Shown here: positions 25,301-38,400 of the stretch, piece after piece | Layout of the letters: the number at the start of each line of letters is the position of its first letter | How positions within the stretch are numbered: position 1 is the stretch's first letter | NCBI GenBank assembly: GCA_037951165.1 | Contig: JBBDHG010000127.1 | Coordinates: forward strand, 646,001-710,000 | DNA length: 64,000 nucleotides | Reading direction: 5' to 3' | Source: Lophius americanus | Taxonomy: Eukaryota > Chordata > Actinopteri > Lophiiformes > Lophiidae | Notes under the pieces: generated by a model | What the model saw: the letters and a program-made list of their open reading frames with translations, nothing else | Databases searched by the model: none | What the model was told of the DNA's origin: nothing | Made by a program: the position numbers and the translations under genes

Positions 25301-28300
25301 AGGAGGCAGTGCCCCTCAGCCCTGGCAAGATGCCTGAGTACATCATCACACAAGGTCAGCATCTTCTTCATCTCTGCGTGAACTCAGCGACCTCAGTGTC
25401 GTCTTGCCTCCGAATCAATGCTCAGCATTTAGACTAAAAAACACAGTCAGTGATCAAAAACGTTATTAGGGAGCGCAAGAACATAAGAACTCATTTTTTC
25501 ATGAATTGTATTTCCAGTCAGACCAAGACCTCCATGCTCTTTAGACGACGGGTATGAAGATGCAGACAACTACCCCACTATCAATTCACACCGCAAAAAC
25601 TCATGTACGTTGAATTATCCTCCTTTACAGACTATAAAATGTCCATTCTAAAAAACAAATGCAGCTGATTTTGAATTTCTGTTTTTTTCTTCACAGACAA
25701 TGACTCAGATGCTCTGAGCAGTTCCTACGAGTCCTACGAGGAGGATGACGAAGAGAGGAGCCCCGGTGTCCAGCTCACTCATCAGTGGCCCTCGGATGAG
25801 AGCTCCATGCCTCCAGCCAGGGACTGTCGCATCTGTGCCTTCCTGATGCGTAAGAAGCGTTTTGGCCAGTGGGCGAAACAGCTCACAGTCATAAAAGAAA
25901 ACAGGCTCCAGGTGAGAAACCCTTCAGAGAATGTGCACTCATGCGTGAAGGGATACACATGCAGCCTCTACATTTCTTCTTCTCATCTGCAGTGCTTTAA
26001 GAGTTCTAAGGATACCAGCCCGTATGTGGACCTGTTGCTGCCCCAGTGCACTGTGGTCTACACACCCAAAGACAGCAAGAGGAAGCACCATGAACTGAAG
26101 TTCACGTTGCCCAACGGAGATGCGCTGGTGCTGGCGGTACAGAGTAAGGAGCAAGCCCACAGATGGCTCAGGGTAAGCTGTGTCTCCAAATGATATTTAT
26201 CTGCGTCGGGATTTAGTTGGGATGAGATAAAATAAACCAGTTTGTCTCCACAGGTGGTTCGAGAGGTGAGCAGTCAGAGTGCAGGCCTAGAGGAGTCTGC
26301 TTCTCCCGTCATTTCAAGAAAAACTGAACTTGACAAGGTGAGTTGGAGGAGGCGTCCCGGTACGTCCCTGTCATTAACAGCCCTGAAGCTATGGTTTCTA
26401 ACCACTGCTGAGGTGAGGAAAAGTTGGAGGCAAGCAGCAATTGAGCTGTCAGCATTCATTTTCTTAAACAATTGCTTGGCTCAGCAGAGGACGGAGTGAT
26501 GCCTGTATTTACTCTCAGAACAAACACGACACATGAAGCGTCATTTGCTGTTAAGACCTCAATGATGGGGGCGGGAGGGCGCTGTTGCTGGAACAGACAC
26601 ATCCTGTTTGAAGCATACCAGTCTGTCAGAACATAGCCATCATTTGGATGGTATGAGCTAAAGGTAGAGATATGTAGTTAGAGGAATGGACCTGAAATGG
26701 TAGGGATGCTCTGTTGTTCCAGTACGGGTTCAAAAGTCTACCTCCAAACATCGGTACATTTTCGTTCCTTTAGTCTGTACCGTAAAAAAATCTATTATTT
26801 AATTTATTTTTTTGCCACCATACAACTGGTACTTAATGAGGTTCATCTGAGGCGAATGTTTTCTACCCAAACATTCATAATTTTGTCTAAAATTTAATTA
26901 AAGCATCAACCATCAGTTTACTTTTCTTTTCTTCTTTTTTTCTCTCCAAAAAATCTCTTTTGGACCTTGAAGAATGAAATTATCTTTTCAGAGCAATTAC
27001 ATCTCTATACGGTTCTGCTGGCACTGATTTGACCTTAACAAGGTCGATGGCAAAAAGCTGTGACAGAAAACTGCTTTCAACTATTTTCTTAAAAAATAAT
27101 TGGTACAATTATGTCCCCTATACCATCAGCAATGATTTTATACTATTAAAATAAAAAAAAAGGTTCACAGTTTTCGCCATAAGGGCCATTTTAATACTCC
27201 TCAGAAAAATGAACCTTTTGCTACAAAAGTGAAACCCCTGTTTCTGTGTGTGTAAGTTTGCGTGATGTGAGAGAATAAAGTAGCAGATACAGTCTATTTT
27301 ATCTTAGAATGTTAAAGAAATGTCCAAACTATAGTTTTGAAGCTCATCTTGACTTGAACGTGGTTGAGGAAGACTCAGTATGTGCTTGTGTGCTTCCTCC
27401 TCAGAGGTTATCTGCAGAGAGGAACACGTCAGATTCGGACGGGGTGTGTGCGTCCATCGGAGAAAATGGTGAGATATAAAAACTATGACCTCATGGTGCA
27501 CTGAATCAATTTGTCTTCAACAGCAGGTCGAGTTACATTTATCATTTAGGGCGGGATGGAAGAGATGATTCTGTGATTACAGAGATTGATGCATTTAATT
27601 TAAAACTTTTAATGTGAGCCATTGTCATTTGTTTCATTCTCTGACATTTCTCTGTTATTAAGCTCCAAGTCAGATAAATCAAAGCTTTTCTCTGGTTTAT
27701 AATTCCAATATGGATGCGGATGTGAAGATAATTCACAAATCAGACACATCTGTGGGGCCAGTAGGCCTGTGTCAGCGCTTCCATCAAGATATTATAACAA
27801 ATACATCTGCTGATGATGAAGATCCCAGAGTTTTCATGTTTAAAATACTGCATATATATGTTTTCTAGTGACAATATCCAACAATAAAAGACACATTTGG
27901 ACGAGAAGCAACTGTTCACTTCTGTCATTTTCTCTGTAGGCAAAGTGAAACGTGGAGCTTTCGCTGCAGGCCGTAAAATCACCCGTATCATCAGCTTCTC
28001 CAAAAAGAAGCCCCCTCGGCCGGGAGATCCCCGGATATCTGACCCTCGACAAGGTCAGATCCAGGTTCACTCTTAACTCTTTTGAAAGAATCTTTCGAAA
28101 TCAGGCTAGCATAAAACAAAAACCGTCACTTAGTGACTCTAAGAAGGTAAAAAAGAATGGACGAAATAAAGATTCATCCTCAAGAGGTTTCCATCTTTAA
28201 ATCTGTTTCCTCAAAATTACCCTTACTTTTAGGGTCATTATTGCCCTCTTACACAAATGTCAGTGAAATATCACCCACATCAACCACTGTTACTACCAAT

Positions 28301-31300
28301 CTATTACTCAATTATTACTTTGGTAATCACATATTATCACATGTGTATTATCTCACTATAACCCCATTATTACTACCTTATTACCGTACTGTAGTGTAGA
28401 GTGCTACCCTTCAACGTGTCACTGATGACACTCAAACTTACTACATGCAAAATCATCATAAGGAAACTGCACCGTCCAATAAGTTGACATAAAAGTTTAC
28501 ATATTGAAAACTAGTATTCCCAACTATTCAGGTCTCTTAAGTGTGCAGCCGTGTCATTCTTATTCCCCTCCTCCTGATGCAGGTTACCTGTCAGTGCTGG
28601 TGAATCAGGTGTGGCGTGAACAGTGGTGCTGTGTGTGCAGAGGCTCCCTACACTTCTACCATGACAAAGGAGACCCTAAGACTTTCCTGTCTTCGCTTTC
28701 TCTCCATGGTTGCGAAGTGGTACCAGGACTTGGACCCAAACATCCCTTTGCCTTCAGAATTATTCGCAGCAGTACTGAAATGGCTGCTCTGGAGGTAAAA
28801 TCCTAAGGATTCTGTTCATATTTTAAAGCAGCACTTATCAATATTAATACTGTTGATGTATATATTACAATTTTTAAGTCAACGTTGGGTTACATAACTG
28901 ATAAACCAAAGGTGACAAACCCAAAGGAAATGATCAACTATTTTCCACTCAACAGTTTTCCAGCTTAAATCAGGTTTAAGTACATTTCAATACAAGACAA
29001 GTCAGAGAATGAAGCAAAGATAAATAATTTATTGAAAAACGGTGCGTAGCAATGATTCCGTTAGAAATTCTTTGGCGCTCTATGGAGAAATTGTGATGGA
29101 AGTGTCTCTGCCCTGAGCAGAATTCACAATGAGTAACCCCTCATTGGAATTTGGATACTGGTGTTGGTGGCTGATGACTCTGCTGAAGCTGATGAATGAT
29201 GGGGCCGATGGATCTGCGAGGATTAGATGGGGAGGTGGAGGGAGCGCGAACCAGCAGCATGAAAGAACTAGATGAATGGAGAGAGACTCATATAAAAAGA
29301 CAGCAGCTGATGGTGATGGGCTAAACATGCAGGTGTGACTCAATGATTGGATGGAAGAAGCTACCTCAATGCGTGCAGGTGATATCAATTGATGCCCAAG
29401 ACCGTGAATCAGGCAATTGAGACAGAGCATGTGTGAAAGGTGAGGATAATAAACTAAAACCCAGAGTGAGAAAGAAGGCAGACTAGATTTATCTTCAGGC
29501 CAGTGAACATAATGGATGCCAGAAGCGTTGTCCAAATTTAAGCAAAGCAATATGGATATTGATTATTGGACTTAAATTTGTTTCGTTGAGTCATGTTTGT
29601 GGGGTTAGGAAAACTAACACCAAAAAACAAAAGGTGAATATTGATTTAATTTTTAGAATTGTCATGTTTGAAATGTTTATCTACCCTGGTTCTTTTTAGG
29701 CTGGCAGCTCGGAGGAGCTCGGACGCTGGCTCGGTGTCCTCTTGGCAGAGACGGGCTCTGCCACAGATCCGGAGTCGCTGCATTACGACTATGTTGACGT
29801 CGACACCATTGCTAACATCCGCGACGCTGCACGGCATTCCTTCCTGTAAGTGCAGACAGAGTGATGGCTAAGAGGTCAAAGCGCGGTCCCTCGCCAATGC
29901 ACTGATGTTCAGACCTCAAGCTGATTTGATTTCCTCTTTTCCTCTGACCCTAGGTGGGCCACATCCTCCAGCAGCAGCTCCGCCGACTGCAGAACATATG
30001 ATGAGGTCACTAATGAGGACATGCAGGTGGGACGCACAAACACATCTATTCAGTGATGTGGAATGTTTAACTTTGCTGTGACAGGATTGGAGGCTGTTTG
30101 TCACTGTGAGTGCAGCTGTTGCGGACCCTCGCCGTCTTAATATGACACCCCCTGTCAGTCACCCGGACAGCCAGCGCTCTATTTCACGTCTATGAATGGC
30201 AGCATTTTCTAGGTCATGAGAAGCAGCGTATGATCATAAAACCAGGAAATAAAAAGAGATCAAGATGGTGATTGGGAGGCATGAGGTCATGGCAGCTTGG
30301 CAGCTTGTAACCCCCCCCCTTAACCTCACTGACTCACACTTAGTCACAAACTTCTCACCACCTGCATCTGCAAACACACACCTCTGTTGTCTCAGACCAA
30401 TAAATCTGTAGATTTGCATATTGTTTTTATCTGACTTCATCCTTCTCCTTGTTTTCTCCCACATCTGTCACGTTCCTCCACCTCTTCCTCTCTCCTCCAC
30501 CCAGTCAGGGGAGAATTGCAGGCAGCACTCTGGGAATCAGGTGAAGCGGCGCTCGAGTTTCTCCAGCAGCGACTCAGACAGAACCAAGCCTTTGGTGTCC
30601 CTCAAACGAACAGGCTCAAGTAGGTTCATACCGCCAGTCATGCTGAGCCCGTCAACGTATGGATGCAGGGAAATCTCAGTGAGGATTTTATGTCCCCCAT
30701 AAATTTCCCTTCATGGAGAATTGGGCATGGGTTCTTATGGGCTAAAATAGCCGGAACCTAATTTGAACTATCCGGCTCCATACTCGTCTTTTTCCTCTTT
30801 TGATTGCATGGTGTCGGTTTCCCAGTGTGGAAATGAACATCCTGACTTTAGGAAAATAATATAGGTGTAATGGGTCGACACAGGGTTCTGGTCGATGCTG
30901 GTTCTCTGGCCTACACCGTGACGTTCTGGCATATCAAAGAGCCGGTGCTGCTCAGGGTTGAAAGCTTCAGGATGTAACCTGAGATTTATTGGACTCACTC
31001 ACTCTAGATTCGCTGCATTGCCTCCTGGCCTCTCCCTCTGCAGGAGTATGTGTGTTTATTTCTTATACCATGCATCATATCATTGTTATCCTCTGAAATT
31101 CCTGGTTTGAGTAATGAAGAAGATCATATTTCTTTGCTGTGCCTTAATTTAAACGGTAGAGTTTGCTTCATGCTCGTTGTCTGCGGAGCATGACATTAAC
31201 ACAGACAGGCAGAAATATTGCTGGGAGATGTTTAGTCTGCTTCCCATAACCCTCGAACATTTGACCCCTGACCTCTGCTCTCTCCTGACATCTACACCCA

Positions 31301-33736
31301 GACTCCAACCAGTATGGACGGTATGGGAAAACGAGAGCTGAAGAGGATGCCAAGCGATACCTGAAAGAGAAGCAGGAGCTGGAGAAGGAGAGGGATGGGA
31401 TAAGGAACGCGTTGGTGACCATCCGACAGCAGAAGAGGGAGATGAAGGAGGAGCTGAAGACGGCCTCTGGTAAGGGAATGCAAAACATCTGTAGCTCTTC
31501 ACTGTCCAAAAACCGTCCCTCTAAATGAAAGGATTCATTAGGAAATAGCGATTTTCCAGAGGAAATCAAATGCAAATCAGGAGCATCTTCTGTGTCCTGC
31601 TGCAGCTTTGACCTCGTTCTCTTGAGGACGATGTGAGAAGAGAACTTCCCTGCAGGCATGAATAAACATCTAATTGCTTTTAATATAAATAAGAATAGCC
31701 TGATGTTTAAATTCCTTCTCAGTGAAACTCATTTCCGTTAATTTCACATAGAATGCTGCGGGCGGTCGTTGAAGCAGTAGTGTAGTATCAGCCACAGTTT
31801 TTTAACTACCTGCTTAATGCTGCCAAAAGCAGTTCATTGTGGTCTGACACCTTTCTTTCAGAACCAGCATTAACTCTTATAGCACCTTTTATTACAGTAG
31901 CTCCTCTGTGGGGCCAGGCGACACCTAGCTCCACATGTCAGTGAGCTTTACGCACCCACTACCCGGTCTTCAGTTCACCAGTTGTCCTTTATTGAACCAC
32001 TGCGGTAGGTTCTTAACACTGACCTGCAGTTCTGGAGGGTGATCTGACCCTGTCGACAGGAGATCACAGTTTGGCCCATGGCAGATTTGCTCAAATGCTT
32101 AAACATTCCCATTTTTCCTGGTTTCAAAACATCACCTTCAAGTAGAAATTATTAACTTAGTCTCCATTTATCGAACTGACTGGCAGGTCTCATCGTAACA
32201 AATAATGAATGATATCCTGCTCGGTGGTCATAATTTTATGGCTAATCAGGGTAAATAGTCAAACCAAGTTGAAGTGCTGTTAATTCGTACAAACACTCCG
32301 TAAATCTTTTTTTTAATGACGCAGGAGATGAAAGTAATCCTTTTATTCCTGTTTGCCTCATTTTGTGTTTGTGTGCCTGTGGAACAGAGAGGAGGAAGAC
32401 CTCCCTGAACAAACGCATGTCACAGCTGGATGATGCCTGTCGAGCCAAAGAGGCAGAGAGAGTGGAGCTGGAGCTCCGGTTGAGTCAGGTCCAAGAGAAC
32501 CTCAAGAAGAGCGTGGCCGGCGGAGCGCTGGGAGCGCCCGTTGAGGCTAAACCCCCCATTAAGGTACATTTATTTTTGATATGCTGGTTCATACCTCTCT
32601 TCACACACACCTTTTTATTAATTCTTAGCATTTTCTTTTTTGTTTAGGGCTCCAGCAAAAAAGTGCATAATATCTACAGCGAGTCTTTAGCAGTGAACTG
32701 CGCCTCAGAGATGAGACGGAGGCCTCCGTCCATTTATGCCTCCTCCACAGGAACTGTTATGCAGAAGGCTAAGGTAAATCATTCTTCCCTGGTATTATGG
32801 GAAATCTACGGCAGGCTTCAAAAGTCAACTTAATTGCACAGTTCACAATTTAATAAATAGATATGTGTATATGTGGCCACTTCAAAAATACGCAGGAGTA
32901 GTTTGTGTATCATGAAATAAGAGAATTCCTGCATTTTATTCCTTTTACTGACTGTAAATTATAATCAATAACAAAAAGAGAAGCATCATTATTTATCTCA
33001 CCTACCTCATTTTACCTGGGATTAAATATGTTTTACATAATCAGTAATTAGTGTGACATCAGCAACGGTTTCACCAGCAATCTTCTCCTCCTCATGAACT
33101 GGTGCAACTTCAGGATGATGTCATCCTGTAGGGTGGAGGCCGTTCCTCAGTCAGAGATTATTGCTCAGACTTGCAGTAGAGTCTGGAGGATGTTCACGCT
33201 TTTAACAAGGGTGTGTTATTTTAACAAAGGATTGGTCACTTGGGATTAGGGAGATTAAGGCGCCGAGGCCATTTCTCAAAACATCTGTTTTCTGATTTAA
33301 GAAAAGAAAAAACCCAAAACCATCAACGTTGACCAAATATTGAGAATTATCAAAAAAGTCAGACAGATATATATTTAAGGGTTTACTTCTAATTATTGAC
33401 GTTTGCTTTCATAGCCCTTTATTTATTGATGTAAAATATCAAGAAGTTATATATAACGTATATAACTTGTCACCTCTGGGAACTATGCTCTTCCAAGTGG
33501 TTGCTTTTCAATAAACGCTTTTTGACAGGGGTTCTTTGTCAAAAACGTAATTTTCCTACCGTGCACCGTGGACACGGAACAATATATAAAAGGTCTCAAA
33601 TTATATTTGCTTCTATCAATCAGAAACTTTAAAGGCATTATAGAGAATGTGATGATTGAGTTATGTCCTTGTTTTACTTGATAGGCCACTTAGTATGACT
33701 ATATATGATATGATAGAAAATATATTTAAAATAAAG

Positions 33737-33768
<32 letters not shown>

Positions 33769-34051
33769 GTGTTGCATTATAATATCTGTGTGACTGGCTG
33801 CCGCTAATAATAATGAAACAATAAAATAATAGTAATTACAATAATAATAATCATCATCATCATTATTCTTATTATTATAATGATAATAATGATCTCAATA
33901 AGACTTCCTGGTTGAAAAATAAATTTAAAAAATTAACTTTCATGACTTGAATTTATTCATGGCAGAAACTTCATTTTTCCACTGTGACTAAATCCCCTCC
34001 CTGTTTTATTTTTTTTTTCTGCAGGAATGGGAGTCAAAGAAAGCATCCTAA
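20075..34051 (+). CDS. afap1l1: Actin filament-associated protein 1-like 1, 19 coding exons
   Basis: Adaptor protein of the AFAP family, which binds actin and Src-type signalling partners at stress fibres, podosomes and invadosomes. Exons: 20075-20105, 23761-23886, 24008-24085, 24729-24808, 25219-25354, 25518-25604, 25697-25911, 25993-26172, 26254-26337, 27405-27468, 27940-28053, 28583-28794, 29700-29845, 29954-30026, 30505-30619, 31302-31469, 32388-32563, 32648-32773, 34025-34051. All phases agree and join to 745 residues plus stop (the human protein is near 768). Features: an N-terminal LLKMLDQENL helix; YIYVNSSAYRNGTSFVESLF, typical of AFAP1L1 rather than AFAP1; a proline-rich run ending PPPEEYYEEAVPL (about 121-140); SDALSSSYESYEED; PH1 about 222-316 (RICAFLMRKKRFGQWAKQL); a basic GRKITRIISFSKKK; PH2 about 399-485 (GYLSVLVNQVWREQWC); a coiled coil about 592-685; C-terminal KEWESKKAS. 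The gene converges on gabrp. Exon 1 is the least certain part. Confidence 0.94.
20414..20492. repeat. 28-bp tandem repeat, three copies
   Basis: Three head-to-tail units of 28 bp, each starting TATG and sharing GACATGCTGGGAA. The third unit diverges at its end. It lies in afap1l1 intron 1, about 310 bp after exon 1. Confidence 0.85.
22270..22318. repeat. (GA)n microsatellite
   Basis: About 20 GA units after a GAGT prefix, in afap1l1 intron 1. Confidence 0.95.
22788..23470 (+). repeat. Dispersed repeat family Y, longest copy
   Basis: Starts tatatcccggaaagtcgaaa, then gtaatcgtcatggccccc. A later part has ggtccaatttagtccaaatt and tggtgcatatgaagaactca, which is repeated at about 23178 in a second, more diverged unit. 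It ends near ggattgcttgtacaacgcat, also found at 48332-48354. It lies in afap1l1 intron 1. Confidence 0.6.
24490..24676 (-). mobile_element. SINE-like repeat S, copy B, beside an afap1l1 acceptor
   Basis: Read on the minus strand it starts gggagcaactaggtggtgca, carries the box-B-like GGTTCTGGGTTCAAATCC, and runs to ccaaaaacatgcaatat and aattaattggcgacact, the same order as copy A. Its head abuts a short (TATTC)5 run at 24675-24700 and stops 52 bp before afap1l1 exon 4. Confidence 0.72.
24809..25218 (+). other. afap1l1: GC-AG intron 4 of afap1l1
   Basis: Exon 4 ends ...VKQ with AAGCAG, followed by GCAAGT instead of GTAAGT. The acceptor is tgttgtag at 25211-25218. Both flanking exons are phase 0 and both match AFAP1L1, so the boundary is fixed by the protein. 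GC donors with otherwise perfect flanks (CAG|GCAAGT) are the known rare GC-AG class. Confidence 0.85.
29135..29481 (+). repeat. Dispersed repeat family X, copy 2 (afap1l1 intron 12)
   Basis: Aligns along its length with 3765-4097 and shares GTGGCTGATGACTCTGCTGA, CTGATGAATGATG and GTGTGAAAGGT. It lies wholly in the intron between the exons ending at 28794 and starting at 29700. Confidence 0.75.
33738..33890. repeat. ATT-rich simple sequence
   Basis: An (ATT)n run at 33738-33768 is followed by mixed AAT/ATC trinucleotides to about 33890. The run follows aaataaagttt, like the 3' tail of a retroposed copy. It lies in the last intron of afap1l1. Confidence 0.85.
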
Positions 34052-35468
34052 GAGTCGTGTAACAGAGAGGACTGGCGAAAATATCTTTGATATGACTATT
34101 TTAACATTCCATCCTCCTAAAGATAAACTCACTGCGAAGCGCAGACAGGCAATTTGGATCATGGAGGAAATCAACTGTACTACAGAAATTAGCCACTAGG
34201 TGGAAGTATATATCAGTAAATAACTACCCCACCACAAATGAGAGGAATCTACAGACTCCTCAGTGTCTGTATCCGAGTATTTTCATTGTCTGTGGTTGAA
34301 AACGAGAGAGAGAGAGTGAAGAGAGTGAGAAATAAAGGTTCAAGAAAAGTGTAGTGAAAAGCCTGCAGAGTGCATCGACTTCAACCTTGCAATGAAGAGG
34401 CGACAAGATTGTGTTTTTATGTGAAATGTTTTCCCTGTAAGGTGCTGTGGGGGGAAATGTGATGTGGAAAACAGTAGATGGAGTCCGTTATAGCCATTTT
34501 GTGCCTTTTAAAAATATATGATACGTGTTTGTCTGCCTGTTTCTAGCGAGCCATGACTACTGTTTTATTTGTTTCATACTTTTATACTGTTAAAGCTTCC
34601 ATTTCTCATCATCACCTTTAGCCTTGCCTTTTGTAGGGATTCAGCTGGGTTCAATGGACTCCATTTATTGAAGGTGCTAAACCAGAAAACCACCTGCTGA
34701 TAATCAATCTGGAACCAAACTCCACTCCCACTTGACCCTCCTTAGCAAACATTCAGTAACATTTAAATAGAGATAAGTGAATGACTAACAAAGTCAAGGC
34801 TTTTTTTTTTATCTCCACTTTATTACTTTTTAATAACTTTTTCTGCTGAACCTGTGGTCGATTTTGCACTTTACTGCTCTCCTGCCTGCCTGCATTAGGG
34901 ATGGTTTCATTCATTTGTGATTACCTTCAGACACTGAATTTGCAATCAATTAAAATGCATCATTCTCACACTGTGGTTTATTCATTTAATTTTCTTATGA
35001 TATGTTGTGTGAATTTTCCATGCCAACAATGTATGAAAGCCAAAGCAAGAAAGAAAACGTCTACATTGGTAAATGAAGGTATTTGAATGCTGTGCAGAAT
35101 AGAGGGATGCGGTTGAGGCAGCATATTCTGTGTAGCTAATTAACTCCTACTCTTCCTCCTCTCTATAGATGGAGCTGTCAGGAAACAGGTGGATGCAGGC
35201 TTCGATTTTCAGTTTCACGTTTCATTATATAGGTGGTAATCCATTCACACGTGACCAATAATAGCCTTCATACATATAAAGAGTGAATAATGAATTCAGC
35301 TGTATTCCATCCCATCAGAGCATCTGTCTGTTTGGAAGCTCGTACGACACAAGATGCTGCTCATTTGATCAGCTCGAATCCAGGCGGTGGCAAATTGGCG
35401 TTTCAATGAGGAGGTAGAGCAGCTTCGGGATGAAGAACTTAACAATGCAACAGCTTGAAAGCGGCCGT
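34052..35468. other. Shared 3' UTR space between afap1l1 and gabrp
   Basis: Holds the 3' UTRs of two convergent genes. An AATAAA lies at 34331-34336 for afap1l1. On the minus strand AATAAA at 34982-34977 could serve gabrp. No other gene was seen. Confidence 0.55.
34331..34336 (+). terminator. Candidate afap1l1 polyadenylation signal
   Basis: AATAAA, 280 bp after the afap1l1 stop codon. The choice among several A-rich hexamers is uncertain without transcript ends. Confidence 0.35.
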
Positions 35469-38400
35469 TCAGAGGAAGAGATAGTAAAGCCAGTAGAGGA
35501 TGTTGACAAAGAGGAAAGCCATGGGGAAAACGGTGCGAGCGTGACAATCAATGTTGTGAGGATTTTCCACAGTGAAGAGAGATGCTGCCCTGCGTGACGC
35601 GTTCTTCACTGAAGACAGGCCGCAGCCCTGCTCCGCTTCTTTCTCCCTTAATGCGACGCCTTTCCCGGCGTCACTCTTCTCCGACTGCTCCGTGGGTTCC
35701 TCCGCACTGCAGCCGATTTCCAGGGACTGGTTTACTTGGGTGGATGTGACAATGGGAATGGAACCGTTTCCGTTGGATTCACTGAGCTCCCTCAAAAGTT
35801 CCTGCAGAAAATGCACGTCATAAACTCTCAATATGTGATTTTTAAAAAAACTTTTTAATTATTCAACTCAACCGTTTCCTCACCCTGTGTAAATCCTCTA
35901 AAGTGTGGTGCTTCATGGTGTAGAAGTGGGCGCAGGCGTATTCCAGCAGTGCGCCAAAGATGAAGGTGAAGCAGATCCCCAGATAGACGTCTATGGCCTT
36001 GATGAAGCAGTTGGCGTTGGGTAGGGAGGTACGAGCACCCATCATCAGAGTAGTCATCGTCAGGACTGTTGTCACTCCTGGGAATGGTGTCACACTCTTG
36101 TTATTACAATCGGAGGTGATCGATGAATCTCAAAGTCATATATGGGTAATCAATTCAGGTGATGGATGTGAGATGAGACCTTCATCATCTCAGCCGCCCT
36201 CTGCTCAGATTCCCTCCCCTTGAGCCTCAGTTAACATTATCAGTGTTCAAATGCCCGTTGAACTGCTGCTAACAGGATGATGATGATGATGATGATAATG
36301 ATGCTCTAGTTTATAGATGTGGGAACACTGTAATCCACACCTTACAGCTAACTGAAGGCGTTTTTGTGCGACAATGGTGAGGGTCCTCTTATTGTCCACA
36401 TTAACTCTTTAAGGTCCTGACCAAGGAAAAAACATTTGGAAAAATAATTTTTATTTCTTTGGGGCTTTTTTTTAAATTTCTAATCTTATGAACTCTAAAT
36501 TTACCATAAAATTACAAATCATTTAGTCAAGCACATTTCTAAACATGGAAAGTTAACTGGAGTAGCTCAACCTTTTGCTTAAAGTATTAGACTTTTATAC
36601 GAATTATTTTTATGTTGGAACATTATATAATTCTGTTTAATAAGCCCATAAATGCTTTAATATGCCACAAAAAAAAAAGAAGCTACTTTTTGAATAGGAA
36701 TTTCTCAGTAGCTATGATCAATGCCTCTTACTTTGCGGCCCCTTTGACCTATAATGTCCCCCAGGGCCCCATCCGCGGCCCCTTACTCTGTCGTATAAAC
36801 ACGCTGCCACTGGGCAACGTTATAAACACATTCAGTAAAGTTGGTATCCTTTTTTTTTCAGCATAGCATTATCTCTATGAGGATGTCACAATGGGTAGCA
36901 CTGTTACCTCGCAGCGAGGGGGTCCCCCCAACGCCCCCTGCAACCCAGACCAGGATGAGAAATTATAGAAAATGAATGAATGAATGCATGAATGAATGAA
37001 TGCGTTATCCCTATGACCGGACATTCTTCCCTTAAATATAACGTATTAACATAGTAAACCCAAAAACATGCTGAATTGGGGTGGGGTTTGTGCAAGCATG
37101 ACCTGAGACCCCGTAGGAGGTTTCACACAACAAAAACTATCTTTTTCAGTCAACTTTAAGCACCAAAATCTTATTCTAAAGTATTATCCATGTAAGACGA
37201 TCTTCTAAGCTGACACATTGTTCGTTGTTTTAGGATATGGTCACTGCTACGCTCTAGTGTTTATTGACTCATTGCAGACCATTTGTATTTAACATTAAAT
37301 TATGTCTATATGACATGTTTGGTTTCTTTTTTTTCCTGAACAACATTATTTCTGTGACCTTTTGCTCATTTCTGCATTTGAACATACTACATTAACTGCA
37401 TCCACATGGTTCTGGAGAGGTCTGATACTGACCGATACAGGTCCGAGCTGGCACAGAGGACTGGCTGATCCAGAAGGAGACCCATGAGAGAACCACCAGC
37501 AGAACGGAGGGAACATACGTCTCCAAAATGAAGAAGAGCACATTTCTACGCAACGCAAAATGCAGCACCAGCTTGGGGTACTGTCCTGTGAAGAGACAAC
37601 ACTTTTTATAAAAAGACAGCCTTTCATTCACATGTTTGAGGGAATTCTGGGAGTTGAAGGATCCTACCTGTCTCATACACAGCCTCTGACACGGATGTAT
37701 GGTAGCTCTCCACGCTGTACTGAGCCAGACGCAGTGTGTCAAGTCCTTTCACCGAGTCATTCCCCCTGGTCCAGTAGAACACAACATCCTGGAGGTTGTA
37801 GCCCCCTGATGACACACACACACACACAAACACACAGAAACACACACACACAAGGACTGAATGAACCTGGTTGGTTCAGGATAACATTGTGGTTTGGTTA
37901 ATCTCTTCAGTTGAATACTCACTAAACTGATGAAGAAAATGATGATGGTGATGATGAGATGAAGGTGATCCATGTCTATTTAAACACTTGATGGATGCTC
38001 ATGACATTCACAGGTACTCACAGCTCTCCAGCTGCAAGGTGCACACCTGTTTGTCCATTGGGTACTTTGTCAGGTCCATGTTGCAGGCGATCGTGGCTGT
38101 GATGCTGTTCATGGCGAGATCATTAGAAAGAACCTACAGAAACTCTCCGCAAAACATTTTTACTCCACTAATGCAGGACAGGCCGATTCATTATTAGCTG
38201 CCCCCGGGCAAAAAAACACAAAAAAAGACTCTTATACAAGGAATCGATATGAGTAATTTCTTACGAAATGCATTAATTATGCAGAAGTAGCTGGAATTTA
38301 ATGACAGACTTTAGACATTTGAGCTGAAATACAGTAACGATATATTACTTATGGGCCAACAATGTGTGAAATATCAAATCATATTGTCCCTTTCCTGATT

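Noticed and set aside
31168..31659. 163-codon minus-strand frame
   Set aside because: Antisense shadow of afap1l1 exon 16 and its flanks; coding evidence lies on the plus strand.
36612..36866. Treating the 84-codon frame in gabrp intron 8 as a host exon
   Set aside because: Its VPQGP...GPLL...LPLG pattern is non-LTR reverse transcriptase and it runs antisense to gabrp.
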